Shown here in pieces: positions 44,896-56,410 of a stretch of DNA of 64,000 nucleotides; within the stretch, counting starts at the first letter, position 1; each line of letters starts with the position of its first letter. The stretch is from Eustoma russellianum (Eukaryota > Streptophyta > Magnoliopsida > Gentianales > Gentianaceae), in assembly GCA_036186865.1 (NCBI GenBank), contig AP025043.1, forward strand, positions 28,523,108 to 28,587,107, written 5' to 3'. The position numbers and the translations under genes are program-made. Below the pieces are notes generated by a model. It ran no database searches, was not told the DNA's origin, and saw nothing but the letters and a program-made list of their open reading frames with translations.

Positions 44896-47754
44896 TCATA
44901 AGTTTTCAAAAGTAGCTTGACTAAGGGGTTTAGTAAATATATCAGCAGCCTGATGATCAGTTCTTACATGGTTTATGACTATATCCTCATTTTGAACATG
45001 GTCACGGAGGAAATGATATTTAACTTCTATGTGTTTGGCCTTAGAATGAAGTACCGGATTCCGAGAAAGATTGATCGCACTTGTGCTATCACAGAAAATT
45101 GGAATCTTATTCATTATAATGTCAAAGTCACTAAGTTGTTGTTTAAGCCAAAGTATTTGGGTAGTGCATAAACTTAAGGCTATATACTCGGCTTCGGTGG
45201 TAGAAAAAGCTACACTGGCTTGTTTCTTAGGAAACCAAGAGATTAAGTTGGTTCCTATGAATTGACACGTACCGCTAGTGGATTTTCTATCTATCTTGAA
45301 ACCACCATAATCAGCATCACTAAATGCGTATAATTCTTACTTAGCATTTTTATCGTACCAAAGTCCTAAATGAGGTGTATGTTTAATGTATCTAAATATC
45401 TTTTTCACCGCATTATAATGTGACACTTTAGGACAAGATTGAAACCTAGCACACATACACACACTAAACATTATATCAGGTCTTGATGCAGTTAAATACA
45501 ACAACGATCCAATCATAGACCTATATAGTGTGTCATCAAAAGGTTTTCCATTTTCATCCTTGTCTAGTTTGGTACTAACACTCATGGGGGTAGTTGAAGG
45601 TTTCAACTCTTCAAATCCAAACTTTTTAATCATATCATTGATATACTTAAGTTGGCTAATGTGGATTCCTTGAGGGGTTTGTTTGATTTGTAACCCTAAG
45701 AAGTAGTTCAATTCTCCTACTATTGACATCTCAAATTCAGACTTCATACATCCTTCGAAGTCTTTTACTAAGGTAGGGTTAGTTGAACCAAAGATAATGT
45801 CGTCTACATATATTTGGACAATTAATAAATCATTATCTTTCCTTTTAAGAAACAATGTGTTATCTATGGTCCCCCTTTGATAGTTATTTGCAATAAGAAA
45901 ATTTGCAAATCTATCATACCAAGCTCTTGGAGCTTGTTTTAACCCATACAAAGCCTTCTTAAGCTTATATACATGGTTGGGTATTTTGGATCTTCAAATC
46001 CTGGGGGTTGTTTTACAAAAACTTCTTCTTGAATAAAACCATTCAAAAATGCACATTTAACATCCATTTGAAATAATTTAATACTACTCAAACTAGCAAT
46101 AGCAAGCAATAATCTTATAGCTTCAAGACGTGCAACAGGCGCAAAAGTTTCTTCATAATCAATTCCTTCCTGTTGATTATATCCTTGTGCAACAAGTCTA
46201 GCTTTATTTCGAGTAATATTACCTTGTTCATCCAATTTATTTCTAAACACCCATTTTGTACCAATAATAGATTTATTGTTAGGTTTAGGCATCAAATCCC
46301 ACACATCATTTCTAGTAAATTCATTCAATTCTTCATGCATTGCATTTACCCAAGATGAATCATTCAATGCTTCCTTAACATTCTTAGGTTCCAAATGTGA
46401 GATTAATGCATGTCCCTCGTCATGATCCAATTGTTTGATACTTCTACGAGTTTTAATTCCTTCATTTATATCTCCAATAATTAATTCTTTAGGATGTTTA
46501 TGTTTGTCTTTTATGTGCCACCAATTCCTATGTTGACTAGGTTCACCTTCATCTAGTTCAAATGTTTCATTAGTGTGAACATAATCATATACAATTGGAA
46601 CATCTTGTAAGTTAAATGAATTATCTTCCAATTGCAAAATCTCTTGATTTACTTCACCTAAAGGTTCATGCATGTCTTGTTCAGGGGGAATAGGATCTAG
46701 ATGATCATATACAGGCTCAAGTAACAAGTCATCATCATCATCAAACATATTTTCAACATTATCATTTTGTTCTTTTTGAACTTTATCATGCATGTCAATA
46801 TGAGCATTTTCATTAAACTTTACATGTATTGATTCAATTATTTTTCTAGATGCAGGATTATAACACCTATATGCCTTAGAATTAGTAGAATAACCAACAA
46901 ATATGCATTCAATAGACTTTTGCTCAAATTTATCTAGGTTATCTTTTGTGTTGAGAACAAAACATTTGCAGCCGAAAACTCTTAAATAATCAATCTTTGG
47001 TTTTCTATTATTCAACAATTCATAAGGAGTTTTGTTTAATTTCTTTCTAATAGATAGCTGATTAATGATATAAGATGCACAATTTACGGCTTCCGCCCAC
47101 AAAAATCTTGGAACTTTATTTCACATAACATTGTTCTAGCAATTTCTTGAATTGTTCTATTTTTTCTTTCAACAACGCCATTAAGTTGTGGGGTTCTAAG
47201 TGGTGAAAACTCATGTTTAATTCTATTTAATTCACAAAATTTAATCACAAATTTATTTTTAAATTCTCCACCACGATCACTCCTAATTCTTTTAACATTT
47301 TCTTCATAAAGATTTTCAAGTTTTTTAACAAGTTTCTCAATTTCCAATGCAGCATCATCTTTATGAGATAAAAATAATGTCCATGTAAATCTTGAATAAT
47401 CATCAACAATGACACATACATAATAATGGCCACCAAGACTTCTTGTTCTACTTGGACCAAAAAAGTCAATGTGAAGAAGTTCTAAAATGTGACAAGTACT
47501 CACATCATGTTTTGGTTTCAATGATTCTTTACAATGTTTTCCTTTAATGCAAGTTTCACATAATTGAAAGTTATGCAAATCTAATTTAGGCAAACCTCTT
47601 ATTAAGTTCATTTTAGACAATTTTTCAATGGTAGAAATTCCAATATGTCCTAAGCATCTGTGCCACAAATTAACATCAAAATCATACGATATAAAACATT
47701 TAATTTTGGCATCTAACATATTGTTAATGGATAATGTATAAATATTTCCATCTC
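44896..47754 (-). pseudogene. sirevirus pol: integrase, RT, RNase H
   Basis: On the minus strand: integrase zinc finger near 47660-47540 (HRCLGH, CETCIKGKH), core 47500-47100 (HIDFFGPSRT, VDDYSRFTW, LNGVVERKNRT), then the linker with a long acidic stretch. Reverse transcriptase from about 46310: KARLVAQGYNQQEGIDYEET, LFQMDVKCAFLNG, LYGLKQAPRAWYDRF, active site YVDD in QIYVDDIIFGST. RNase H 45330-44896 with SDADY, STTEAEY and CDSTSAI, ending in a stop at 44896. The frame is broken by one-base indels near 47095 and 45950 and by a stop at 45334. The longest open parts are 45939-47102, 47084-47754 and 45337-45951. Confidence 0.9.
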
Positions 47755-48256
47755 TGTTAGGAAATCCAACGAGATCACTGCAAAACGCACAGCGGAAAAA
47801 CAAAACTTGATCTCTGATTTCCTACCAAGGAACCATGTTGTTCGTTTAATTCGATGAAAGAAACAAAAAACCATACCTCTATAGATTCGAAATCTGCAGA
47901 CGTAGAACGTGCGAACGTAGGAGGTGCGATTGTACGATCACCCTCTGTCAGTATCCACACGAATGCTTCCATCCGGAGTGCTAGCTCTTGAAACGGCGCG
48001 GCTGAAGAACTCGGCTTTTCTCAAAAACGATTCTAGTGTTTCGTTTCTCTGTTTTCTGTTGTGTACGAGACACAGCAGGCTATATACATATATATAGATA
48101 TCAAAATCCGATTCCAGATCGGATTGGTTAATGCCAATCATAATTCGTACCAAATACGGATTCTGTTAGGAATATATAAAACCAATCAAAATCCATATCA
48201 GATATGGATCCTATTGTTATTATCTGATGATATAAATATATATATATATAAACGAA

Positions 48257-48322
<66 letters not shown>

Positions 48323-49190
48323 TAGTATCTAATATTAATATTATTAATATCAGCCCATACGCATTCTTATGTGTGACCCGATAGGCCCATATTAATTGGC
48401 AGTCGTTAAATTTCTATTAAACCAACAAGTCATAATTGGTCTCTAGCAAGACATTACGACTACCCAATTAATACGAGTAAAGTCCAACCAGTCTAATAAT
48501 ATAGTATATGCATTAATCCCTTTGTCACACGATATCTAGCTTGAACATAAGTCATGGTTAGGATCATACTTATATTGCTCAAACATATGATTACTCGATC
48601 TCTAAGTAGACTGATAAAACAAATGATATTGATCACACTATCAATTCATTTGAGCACGGCCATGCATTTCATAGTCTCACTAATCGAGGGGCCCAAAGAT
48701 ATCTCTCTCAAAAGAGAGGGACAAATCCTATCTTGATTGTTCAATATCCTCTACATAATTTATATCACATTCAATCATGACCTTTATTATTATCCAGTTA
48801 CGGATAACGTTTGATCATGTCAAAATATAATAGTCCTTATGTTGGAAACTATGACAATCTCAAGTCAAAGGATTAAAACACGACTATCATGAGATTTACT
48901 TATGACGCTAATCCATGTAGTAATCTCATGATGGGTCTATCCAATACACTGTTCTCTAACAAGTATCTATGAAATTGATTTGTATCACCATACACATAAT
49001 CATCTCATGATTATCAAATCAATACTCATACTGATTATAAATTATTTATCTCTATAACAATAATGAATCAGGGACAAATATCAAAACTGTGTAACATACT
49101 AACCAACAATAATGATAATAAAACCTCTTTATTCATAATAAATGTATAACATAAATATCCAAATCATGGCCTATGGCACATACACTAACA
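47755..49190 (-). mobile_element. solo LTR nested in sirevirus pol
   Basis: 1436 bp with perfect ends TGTTAG and CTAACA and the perfect 5 bp duplication ATCTC (47750-47754 and 49191-49195). There is no coding sequence. Orientation is probably minus, because a TATA-like CTATATATATG lies on that strand near 48090 and the end GCAGTGATCTCG, then GGATTTCCTAACA, resembles copia LTR 3' ends. An AAT microsatellite is at 48257-48322. It inserted between protease and integrase of the sirevirus and is therefore younger. Confidence 0.88.
48257..48322. repeat. AAT microsatellite
   Basis: About 65 bp of AAT repeat within the nested solo LTR. Confidence 0.93.
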
Positions 49191-49195
49191 ATCTC

Positions 49196-49561
49196 TATCT
49201 CCTTTAACACAGTTTCACCCTTTTTATTTGTAATATCGCAAGAAGTGAGATGAAAAGAGACATCAAGACCATTGTCAATAAATTGTGAAATACTTAATAA
49301 ATTATAAGAAAGATTACTTACCAACAGCACATTCTCGATTTGAAAATTATTTGGACCACCAACTATGCCTTTTCCAATTACATTGCCATAAGCATCATCA
49401 CCAAATGTAACATTTGCTCCATTCTTAATTTCTTTTAAAGTGATGAATAATGATGGATTTCCGGTCATGTGTCTTGAACATCCACTATCTAAAAACCATT
49501 TGTTCTTCAGATCTTCGTTCTTTATCCTCTTCTTTAATTCTTTATGAATATTAACCTGCAA
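49196..49561 (-). pseudogene. sirevirus protease and pre-integrase start
   Basis: WFLDSGCSRHMTGNPSLF is the aspartic protease active site (DSG). It is followed by VTFGDDAYGNVIGKG, VLLVSNLSYNLLSISQ and the start of the GAG-pre-integrase block (KKGETVLK). The frame then enters the nested LTR. Cleavage of the Gag-Pol precursor is the family role. Confidence 0.88.
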
Positions 49562-49599
49562 AGAAGATAAAGTTTAGGTACCCTTTAGATGGGTCTTTA

Positions 49600-51589
49600 G
49601 ACGTTAGTAACATCCTTGTTATATACCCTTTGGGTATCCAAACTTGGATGTACCTTTTTGGCACATACTTGGCGTTTCATGGTTTGAAAAATATAAAAAA
49701 TTATTATACATTTGACCATGCCATTTAAATGTAGATGAATTGTTTCCATATGCATTTTTCTTGGCATATAAGAAACATTTTTAGCCCAAGATGAATGATT
49801 TCTAGGATAATCATATGAATAACCATGTCTTGTTGATTTCTTTCTATATGAGACATAATTATTTTTATTTTGTTTAGGAAAATTTGTATACATGTATGCA
49901 TAATTTCTATATGCAAATTTTGCCTAGGAAATGTTGTGAAACTCTTGTTTTAGAAAGAGGAGTAGGAAGAATTGGCACATTGTTCTTTACAACATAAGGC
50001 AATTTAGAAATAGAAGAAACAAAGTTTGTCTTTTTACTTAATTTATCATGTTTTTCTTTATATCCTAATCCGGTTTTGTCATTTTCATATTTTTATGATG
50101 CAATTAATGAATCTAACATGTTTTTCTAAGTCAAGTTTGCATGCCTTTAACAAGGAAATTTCATTTTCATATGCATTTAGTTTTGATTTTAGCAGGTGAT
50201 TTCAGAACTAAGTTTTTGTTCATTATTTTTGTGCAAACCTATTTTGGTTTCTAATGAATTAAGAATACTAGATGATTCTTCTTTTAAAGACTCTAATTGA
50301 ATTGAAACTTCCAAGTTGGACGTCTTCAACTTGTTGTTTTCCTCAATTAGTTTCTTTTTCTCTTTAGACAGCTTTTTACAATGAGCATGCATTTTCAAAA
50401 ACTCAATATGCATTTCATCAAGAGACATGTCATTTTCAGAATCTAGATCAGAAGAAGATGTTACCTCTTTTGAAACAAAGCATACTTGTGCTTCTTCATC
50501 TTCGGATTGCTCGGATTCTGAGTCGGATGAGTCACTCCAAGTACTAGCCTTCATTGCACTTTTACCTTTCTTTGGCTTTGACTCCTTTTGCTTATTCCTT
50601 TGAGTCTCTTTCGTTGCTTGTTCTTGTTTGGGCAATCATAAGAAATATGTCCCTTTGTCCATATTCATAGCATTTCAACTCTTTGTTATACCATTTTTCA
50701 TTATTCTCATTCTTAGAAGAATTATTTCTTTTAAGTTGAGAAGGAGTAGAAGAAGATTGTTTTCTATTTGTACGTTTAAAAAACTCTTCTCAATTTTCTT
50801 GCTACTAAAATTAAATCATCATCTAACTCACTATCATCATTTTCTTCATCAATGCTCACATGTGAAGATTCGGTAGTTTTGAAAGCAATAGCTTTACCGG
50901 ATTGTTTTGAAGATTCAGATTTTCTTTGATTCATTTTTGCTTCATATACCTTGAGTGAGCCAATCAATTCATCCATTTTGGTGATGGATTTCATTTCTTT
51001 CAATCGCAGTAAACCTTTGCATCCCAGTCAGCAGGCAGGCTTCGAAGGACTTTTTGTACCTTCTCTTTATTTGTAAAGACATTCCTAATGACTCAAGAGC
51101 ATTAAACACATTAGTAAGCCTTAAATCCATATAAACTATGGATTCGTTTGGCAGCATTTTAAAGCATTCTAATTCAGTCATAAGCGTATTTATTTTTGAA
51201 TCTTTAACATCGCTTGTACCTTCATGCTTTAATTCTAAAGATTTCTACATATCATGAGCACTATTGCAATTAGAAACATAACCGGCTTTGTAAGTAGTAA
51301 GACCATTCAAGAGTAATTGCATAGCTTTAGCATTCATATACATCTTTTTCTTATCATCACTAGTCCATTCGCTTTTATATTTTTCTACCTCTTGTGTCAC
51401 ATCATTTACTTTAACAACTTTGTAGGAATATATGGGATCATCCTCAACTATTGACCATAAATTAATATCTATAGCCATCAAGAATAATTTCATTCTCAAC
51501 TTCCAATGAACAAGTTATTACCATCAGTAAGAGGAGGACGTTGAGTAGGACATACCTTCTAACTCTCCTTTGTGAGGAACTATGGCCAT
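49600..51589 (-). pseudogene. sirevirus gag
   Basis: The start is ATG at 51589 (MAIVPHKGELEG), about 60 bases after the primer-binding site. The Gag core at 51499-50780 includes WKLRMKLFLMAIDINLW, LNGLTTYKAGY and MTELECFKMLPNESI. The zinc knuckle near 50680-50640 is damaged: KCYEYGQ has Tyr for the second Cys, and a base is missing from a G run after it. Then follow an acidic Ser-rich stretch (SDSSDSESEQSEDEE) and a coiled coil (KEKKKLIEENNKLKTS) at 50635-50189, as in other sireviruses. Several frameshifts. Confidence 0.86.
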
Positions 51590-51650
51590 TGTGTGAAAGT
51601 AGATAAGGTACCTTGGTTTTTGTTTCGTGTTTCTTAGAGTGGTGTAACCT

Positions 51651-51663
51651 GGCTCTGATACCA
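51651..51663 (-). promoter_or_regulatory. primer-binding site of the sirevirus
   Basis: TGGTATCAGAGCC on the minus strand, two bases from the 5' LTR. It is complementary to initiator Met tRNA. Confidence 0.88.
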
Positions 51664-51665
51664 AT

Positions 51666-54344
51666 TGTTGGATCAAAATCCCTGCACAAACACCCACTAG
51701 AGGGGGGGGTGAATAGTGGTTAGCGGAAATCACACTATTTTAACCCTTTTCAAAACCCATCAATTCTGAAATCTGAAACTCAGAAAACAGAAACTGTTTT
51801 GCAAATATATTTTTTGACTTTAAAAACACTTTCAAAAATTATGAAACTTTTCAGAAACACACTTCAATATGTTTTTCTAACTCCTACAAAAAATTTCAAG
51901 TCAAAATAAAATCTTTAAGACCTTCAACTAATCAAAAACTTTTTGTCTACACAGAATTCCAGAACAGAGTTCAGAAATTGACTCAACTTCACAAAAATTT
52001 TCCCGTCAATCCCCAAGTCCAAAACCTTTGAACATTTAACACCAATAACCCTTAAGATATGTATAATAATGGGTTTGAAACAGTTTTGAAAAATTCGTTA
52101 GGCAAGTTAGTCAACCAAGTCACTTTTCTCAACTTTTGCAAATCTGAAAAACAGATTGTAGCAGTTGCAGAACTTTGGACTTTTTGATTAACCTAAACTT
52201 ATCCAAATTGAGTAAAATTGGTTTCAAATGAAAGATAAGAGACTAAAGTATGTCTCTGTAAAGTTTTAGAAATTTTGAAAACCGTTACTATTTTTTTCAG
52301 AATTTATAAAACGTGTTAACAAAACAGAGAATAGAAAACTAAAGTGTAAAGTACAGAAAGTAAACCCAAGAATTTTATACTGGTTCGGCCAAATGTGCCT
52401 ACTCCAGTCTTCGAGGACACCTTACTCAGTATTCACTATCATCAGTGTCAAAGAATTACCACCTTAGGCTCGATCCCCTGGGCTTCACATTCAACCCTAT
52501 TCAAGCTATTCACAACACCTTTACAGAATTTCAGCACTATCACACTCATACACCTTTTCACCTTTTCATCAAGCCTTATAAACTTGGCTTATCAATTACA
52601 ACAATTCTTACCACAATAAGGTGTATCTAAGCAGCACTACAATGCTTCAAAAATTTCACCACAAGCTGCACAATAAGAATAGAGAAGAAGAAGAAGAAGA
52701 AGATAGCAAGAGAGGTGTATCTTCACCTCTTCACTTCAACCTCTATTTATAGTGTGAGGCATCCCTTGTTGATAAGATTGTCATTTGTCACCTTGAATGT
52801 CATCAAACACACTTGTCTTCACACCACTGGTTCTTGTCTTCAAGACTTTGCACACTTGGCACCTTCAAGCAATGTGATTTGTCTATCTATGTCACCAACT
52901 TTCTTCAGCATTATATGACATGGAAATTTCAGATTTGAAGGAGATAAATGATGAGATAAATGATGAGTAAATCTCTCAAAAGTTAACCAAGTTTGTTCCA
53001 CCATATTAGCACATGTGGGAGAAGAAATCTCAGCAAAATTTGAACTCCATTTAGCTATAAAAACCGCCCATATGGCCATGTGTGTGCCATGTTGACAACT
53101 TTTTGCCACTAAGTATAATCCTTGAGTTTTGATTGGTTCTAGCATCATTTCCTTTGACACTTGTCATCATAGGAGATAGTCACCTTGTACACATGTAAAT
53201 GCATCATTTTGATGAGAAAAATAAGAGTTAATCTCAGCCCTTGAATTCAAAATGAATGGCTAGATTTAAGTAGAAAATAGTCAAAACTATTTCCACCTTT
53301 CTCTCCTTGAAAGTTGTAACCATTTACCATGTCAATTGTGACATGAAATTACTGCAAAATAATTTGAGAATAAGTCTTATAATGATATCATAAGATGACC
53401 ATATAGTGTGACAAAATAAATGTCACATAACGAGAAATCCCAAGAATACCGAAAACCAAATATAGCAATAATAATCTTGATGTTGATACTTCAAGAATAC
53501 CATAAGAAGTCCATAATGATGATAATAAAATCCTTGAGAAATAATCATAGTGAAGATGTTGCGATATGCTCCGAGAATAAAAACACGATAATTCCCTTGA
53601 TAGCATTTTTTTTTTTTTGAGAAAGATAGTCTTGTCTTGAAATAATTATGACGAATGTCATAGAGATAGTCTTGAGATGATAATATCATGTTACATAGTA
53701 ACATATTATAGAATATGTGAAGACAATATACCTGCAAGACTTAAAATTCCACTTTTTGCCCTTTTTGGTAAGTCGTATAACTTCCACGGCATATTAGTTA
53801 CAAGACATAATAATATTCATAAAAATCAAATAATAAGCTCACCAAAATCATGTATGAAACATTAAGAACATATATGTAAATGAAACAACTATTTATCACA
53901 TTTTAGATAGCATGAAACACTTTGTTACGAGAGTGAAGTAACACATAATAATATTTTTTCATAGATCAAGCGCTTTATGTAATGCTTCATGTGGCCATCA
54001 TAACTCTCTGTCAGAACTTCCAAATGATAAAGCGCTTGGTGTAGCGCGCCAGAACTCTCTGATCCGAGTTATTCAAATGATAAAGCGCTTGGTGTAGCGC
54101 GCCAGAACTCTCTGATCCCAGTTTTTATTGGATAAAACGCTTTATGAAGCGTTCAAGTTTGAACTAAAGTTTCTGTTTAAATTTTCTGAAGGATAAAGCG
54201 CTTTATGAAGCGCTCAATGTTCTCTGTTCAAACTTTCTCACATGTTTAATATATTTCATCTTTTTATCATATGTGTGACACTTCCTTAAGTAATCAACAC
54301 TTAAAATCATAACTTTGAAAATTATCCAAACATAGTTTTCAACA
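51666..54344 (-). mobile_element. 5' LTR of the sirevirus
   Basis: 2679 bp, TGTTGGATCA to TTTTCAACA on the plus strand. It is nearly identical to the 3' LTR except for scattered substitutions and one-base indels, many in homopolymers. TATA at 52742-52751, palindrome array at 53967-54235. Confidence 0.9.
53967..54235. repeat. tandem palindrome array, 5' LTR copy
   Basis: Same five units as in the 3' LTR. The unit at 53968 has AAGCGCT against AATGCTT, one arm changed without its partner. The other four are preserved. Confidence 0.86.
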
Positions 54345-54349
54345 ACATA

Positions 54350-54903
54350 ATGGTGATCGTGGTTCCTAAAAATGCCACAATGATGGTGTATTAACATAAA
54401 TGTCGTGACGGTTAACATTTCATGCAGTGGATATTGAAAGACAGTGTCTCGTATATCATTAAGACACATATGTAATTGAACTAAAGTTAGAATCTTGTAG
54501 AGCATCAGTTCCAGCCACACCGTATTTAAGTGAGTAGGACACAAAAAGGACGGTGTCGATAAAAATGTAAATCAATAAATAGAAATATTATGAAGAGACT
54601 TTATACAATCAAAGTTCGTGAATACTCTTGATCATTGGACTGTCTACCCATGCTGTCTATCTAGATGAATTAGTGCTGGAGGAAACTATCATTATCTGAA
54701 ATACGTAACTGAATTTTTAACTAACTGCAAGCCGTGTTATGCAGATGAAGGGTTTTTAAATAAAAAAATAAAAAAATAAATTCTCAGTAGTGAGAAGCAA
54801 ATTCCTTTCGAAAGTTATACCGGCTAGCTTTTCCTCCAATTGTTTTTTTATTTGTTTAAACGAGCTAGTCAAATGAAATGCGAAGTTATAGACCAGTTCT
54901 ACC
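54350..54903. other. no gene seen
   Basis: AT-rich flank of the sirevirus. The frame at 54203-54544 mostly overlaps the LTR end and is not a gene. Confidence 0.5.
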
Positions 54904-55299
54904 TTAGGCCATCTCCAACCACAAACACCAAATTTTGCACCAAATCACCTATTTGGTGCAATAAACAGTAAAAAGTACTCCAACCACAAACACCAAATCC
55001 AGCACCAAATAAGAATATTCTTTAAAGATTCTTCTATCATTCTATTTTTAATTCATTATTATAAATAATTTAACATAAATTTAACATTCATATAAATTTA
55101 ATGTAAGATGATGAATTAAAAATTTATAAAAATCTTAACGTGTTGGAGTTGCTATAAATTTAAAAATTAAAAATAAAAATTAAATTATAAATAAAACAAA
55201 ATAGTACAATTTATTAGATTTTATTACACAAACAAACATACAAGAAAAATAAAACACCCAAACAACATAGGAAATATTACAATGACAATTAAATTTCAA

Positions 55300-55560
55300 T
55301 GCCCTTCCGAATTAGTATATTCCTCCCATAAATGATCTATCAAGTCATTGCGTTAGAGCAATATGAGCTTCTTTATTTTTGATTTGATTAAATCGATCCA
55401 AAAATCTTTCAAATCGAACATTTTCATCTTCAACGATTTCAACGTTTGGAGATGGCATTTCTATGGGTTCTATGATCGTGCATTGAGATCCCTTTCATCA
55501 TCCACTATCATATTATGCATGATAATACAAGCCTTCATTATATCATGAATCTTATTTATT
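55300..55560 (-). pseudogene. PIF/Harbinger transposase, C-terminal relic
   Basis: On the minus strand DIMKACIIMHNMIVDDERDL, then MPSPNVEIVEDENVRFERFL and NKEAHIALTQ, match the end of plant Harbinger-type (DDE_4) nucleases. A frame change follows DERDLNA. The N-terminal catalytic part is missing. Confidence 0.82.
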
Positions 55561-55584
55561 TTTAATTTTTTGTTATATAATTTT

Positions 55585-55735
55585 TTCTTAAAAACGAAAT
55601 TAAAATTTTTATAACAAAATTAAAATTTTTATAACGAAATTAACGTAATTAAATTTTTATAACGTAATTAGCGAAATTAAAATTTTTATAACGAAATTAA
55701 CAAAATTAAAATTATTATAACGAATTAAAATTAAA
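55585..55735. repeat. tandem repeat of about 20 bp, AT-rich
   Basis: Variants of AAATTAAAATTTTTATAACG repeat about six times inside the Harbinger derivative, upstream of its transposase relic. Confidence 0.7.
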
Positions 55736-56029
55736 TCAATATTCTTAAAATGATGATTGTGGAGGATGAATAGTGATTTGGTGCAATGAATAGTGTTGCA
55801 CCTATTTGGTGCAACACTATTCATTTTCACCAATTTGGTGTTCATTTTGGTGCTTGGTTGGAGCAACTTTTTGCAACCAAATTGGTGCTTTGGGTCTCCC
55901 ATTGGAGATAGCCTTACAGTGATTGCACGACTTTGAAATATGGAATTTCTTCTAGTTCAGCGAAAGTATTTACTTTAGTTGTCCACCTAAAAGATCCCCC
56001 AAACCATAGCGTTCGCATTTGTACCAAGA

Positions 56030-56268
56030 CCTCACCGAACCTCCTGACTCTATGATTTTCATAAGTTCATACTCTGAGAGGGTCTGAACTAGTATAGTAT
56101 GACAATCGTGCCAAGACTGAAATAAAACTCGAGACTACATAATTTTCATAAGTTCATACTGAAAAAGGGTCTGAATTAGTGACATGACAATCGTGCCAAG
56201 ACATGAGAAAGCTTGGGACAACATATTTTCTTATTAAGTTCATACTCAAAAAGGTCTGAAATACAACT
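56030..56268. repeat. three diverged tandem copies of about 85 bp
   Basis: Each copy has TTTTCATAAGTTCATACT followed by a GGGTCTGAA motif; the first two end ATGACAATCGTGCC. The third copy is shorter and more diverged. It lies 3' of the RID2 gene and has no coding sense. Confidence 0.65.
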
Positions 56269-56410
56269 TTGATAAACCTTTGGCCGACAGGAATTGTTGC
56301 ACGAAAGAAATCCTTGACATGGGCAAAAAAACACCTGTGCAGTCCAACCAAAATTCTTATGCAGTTCCATATGTTCTAAACCTCACACAATTTATTTCTT
56401 AATGAATTGC

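Larger units (their letters stand above)
41854..54344 (-). mobile_element. sirevirus (Ty1/copia, SIRE/Maximus) element
   Basis: 12.5 kb on the minus strand. The 5' LTR is 51666-54344, the 3' LTR 41854-44519, and the internal region 44520-51665 is interrupted by a 1.4 kb solo LTR. The flanking 5-mers ACACA and ACATA agree at 4 of 5. The evidence for a sirevirus is the reverse transcriptase type (LTASRPDIMFSVC, QIYVDDIIFGST), a long Gag with an acidic and coiled-coil C-terminus, very long LTRs, a palindrome cluster in U3 and several polypurine tracts. No env-like frame follows pol. All frames are broken. Confidence 0.92.
54907..55913. mobile_element. PIF/Harbinger derivative
   Basis: The ends GGCCATCTCCAACC and GGTCTCCCATTGGAGATAGCC form a short inverted repeat. 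On each side is TTA (54904-54906 and 55914-55916), the 3 bp duplication typical of PIF/Harbinger. Repeats of CACCAAAT and TTTGGTGC extend inwards from both ends. At 1007 bp it is far shorter than an autonomous element and keeps only the end of the transposase. Confidence 0.85.
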
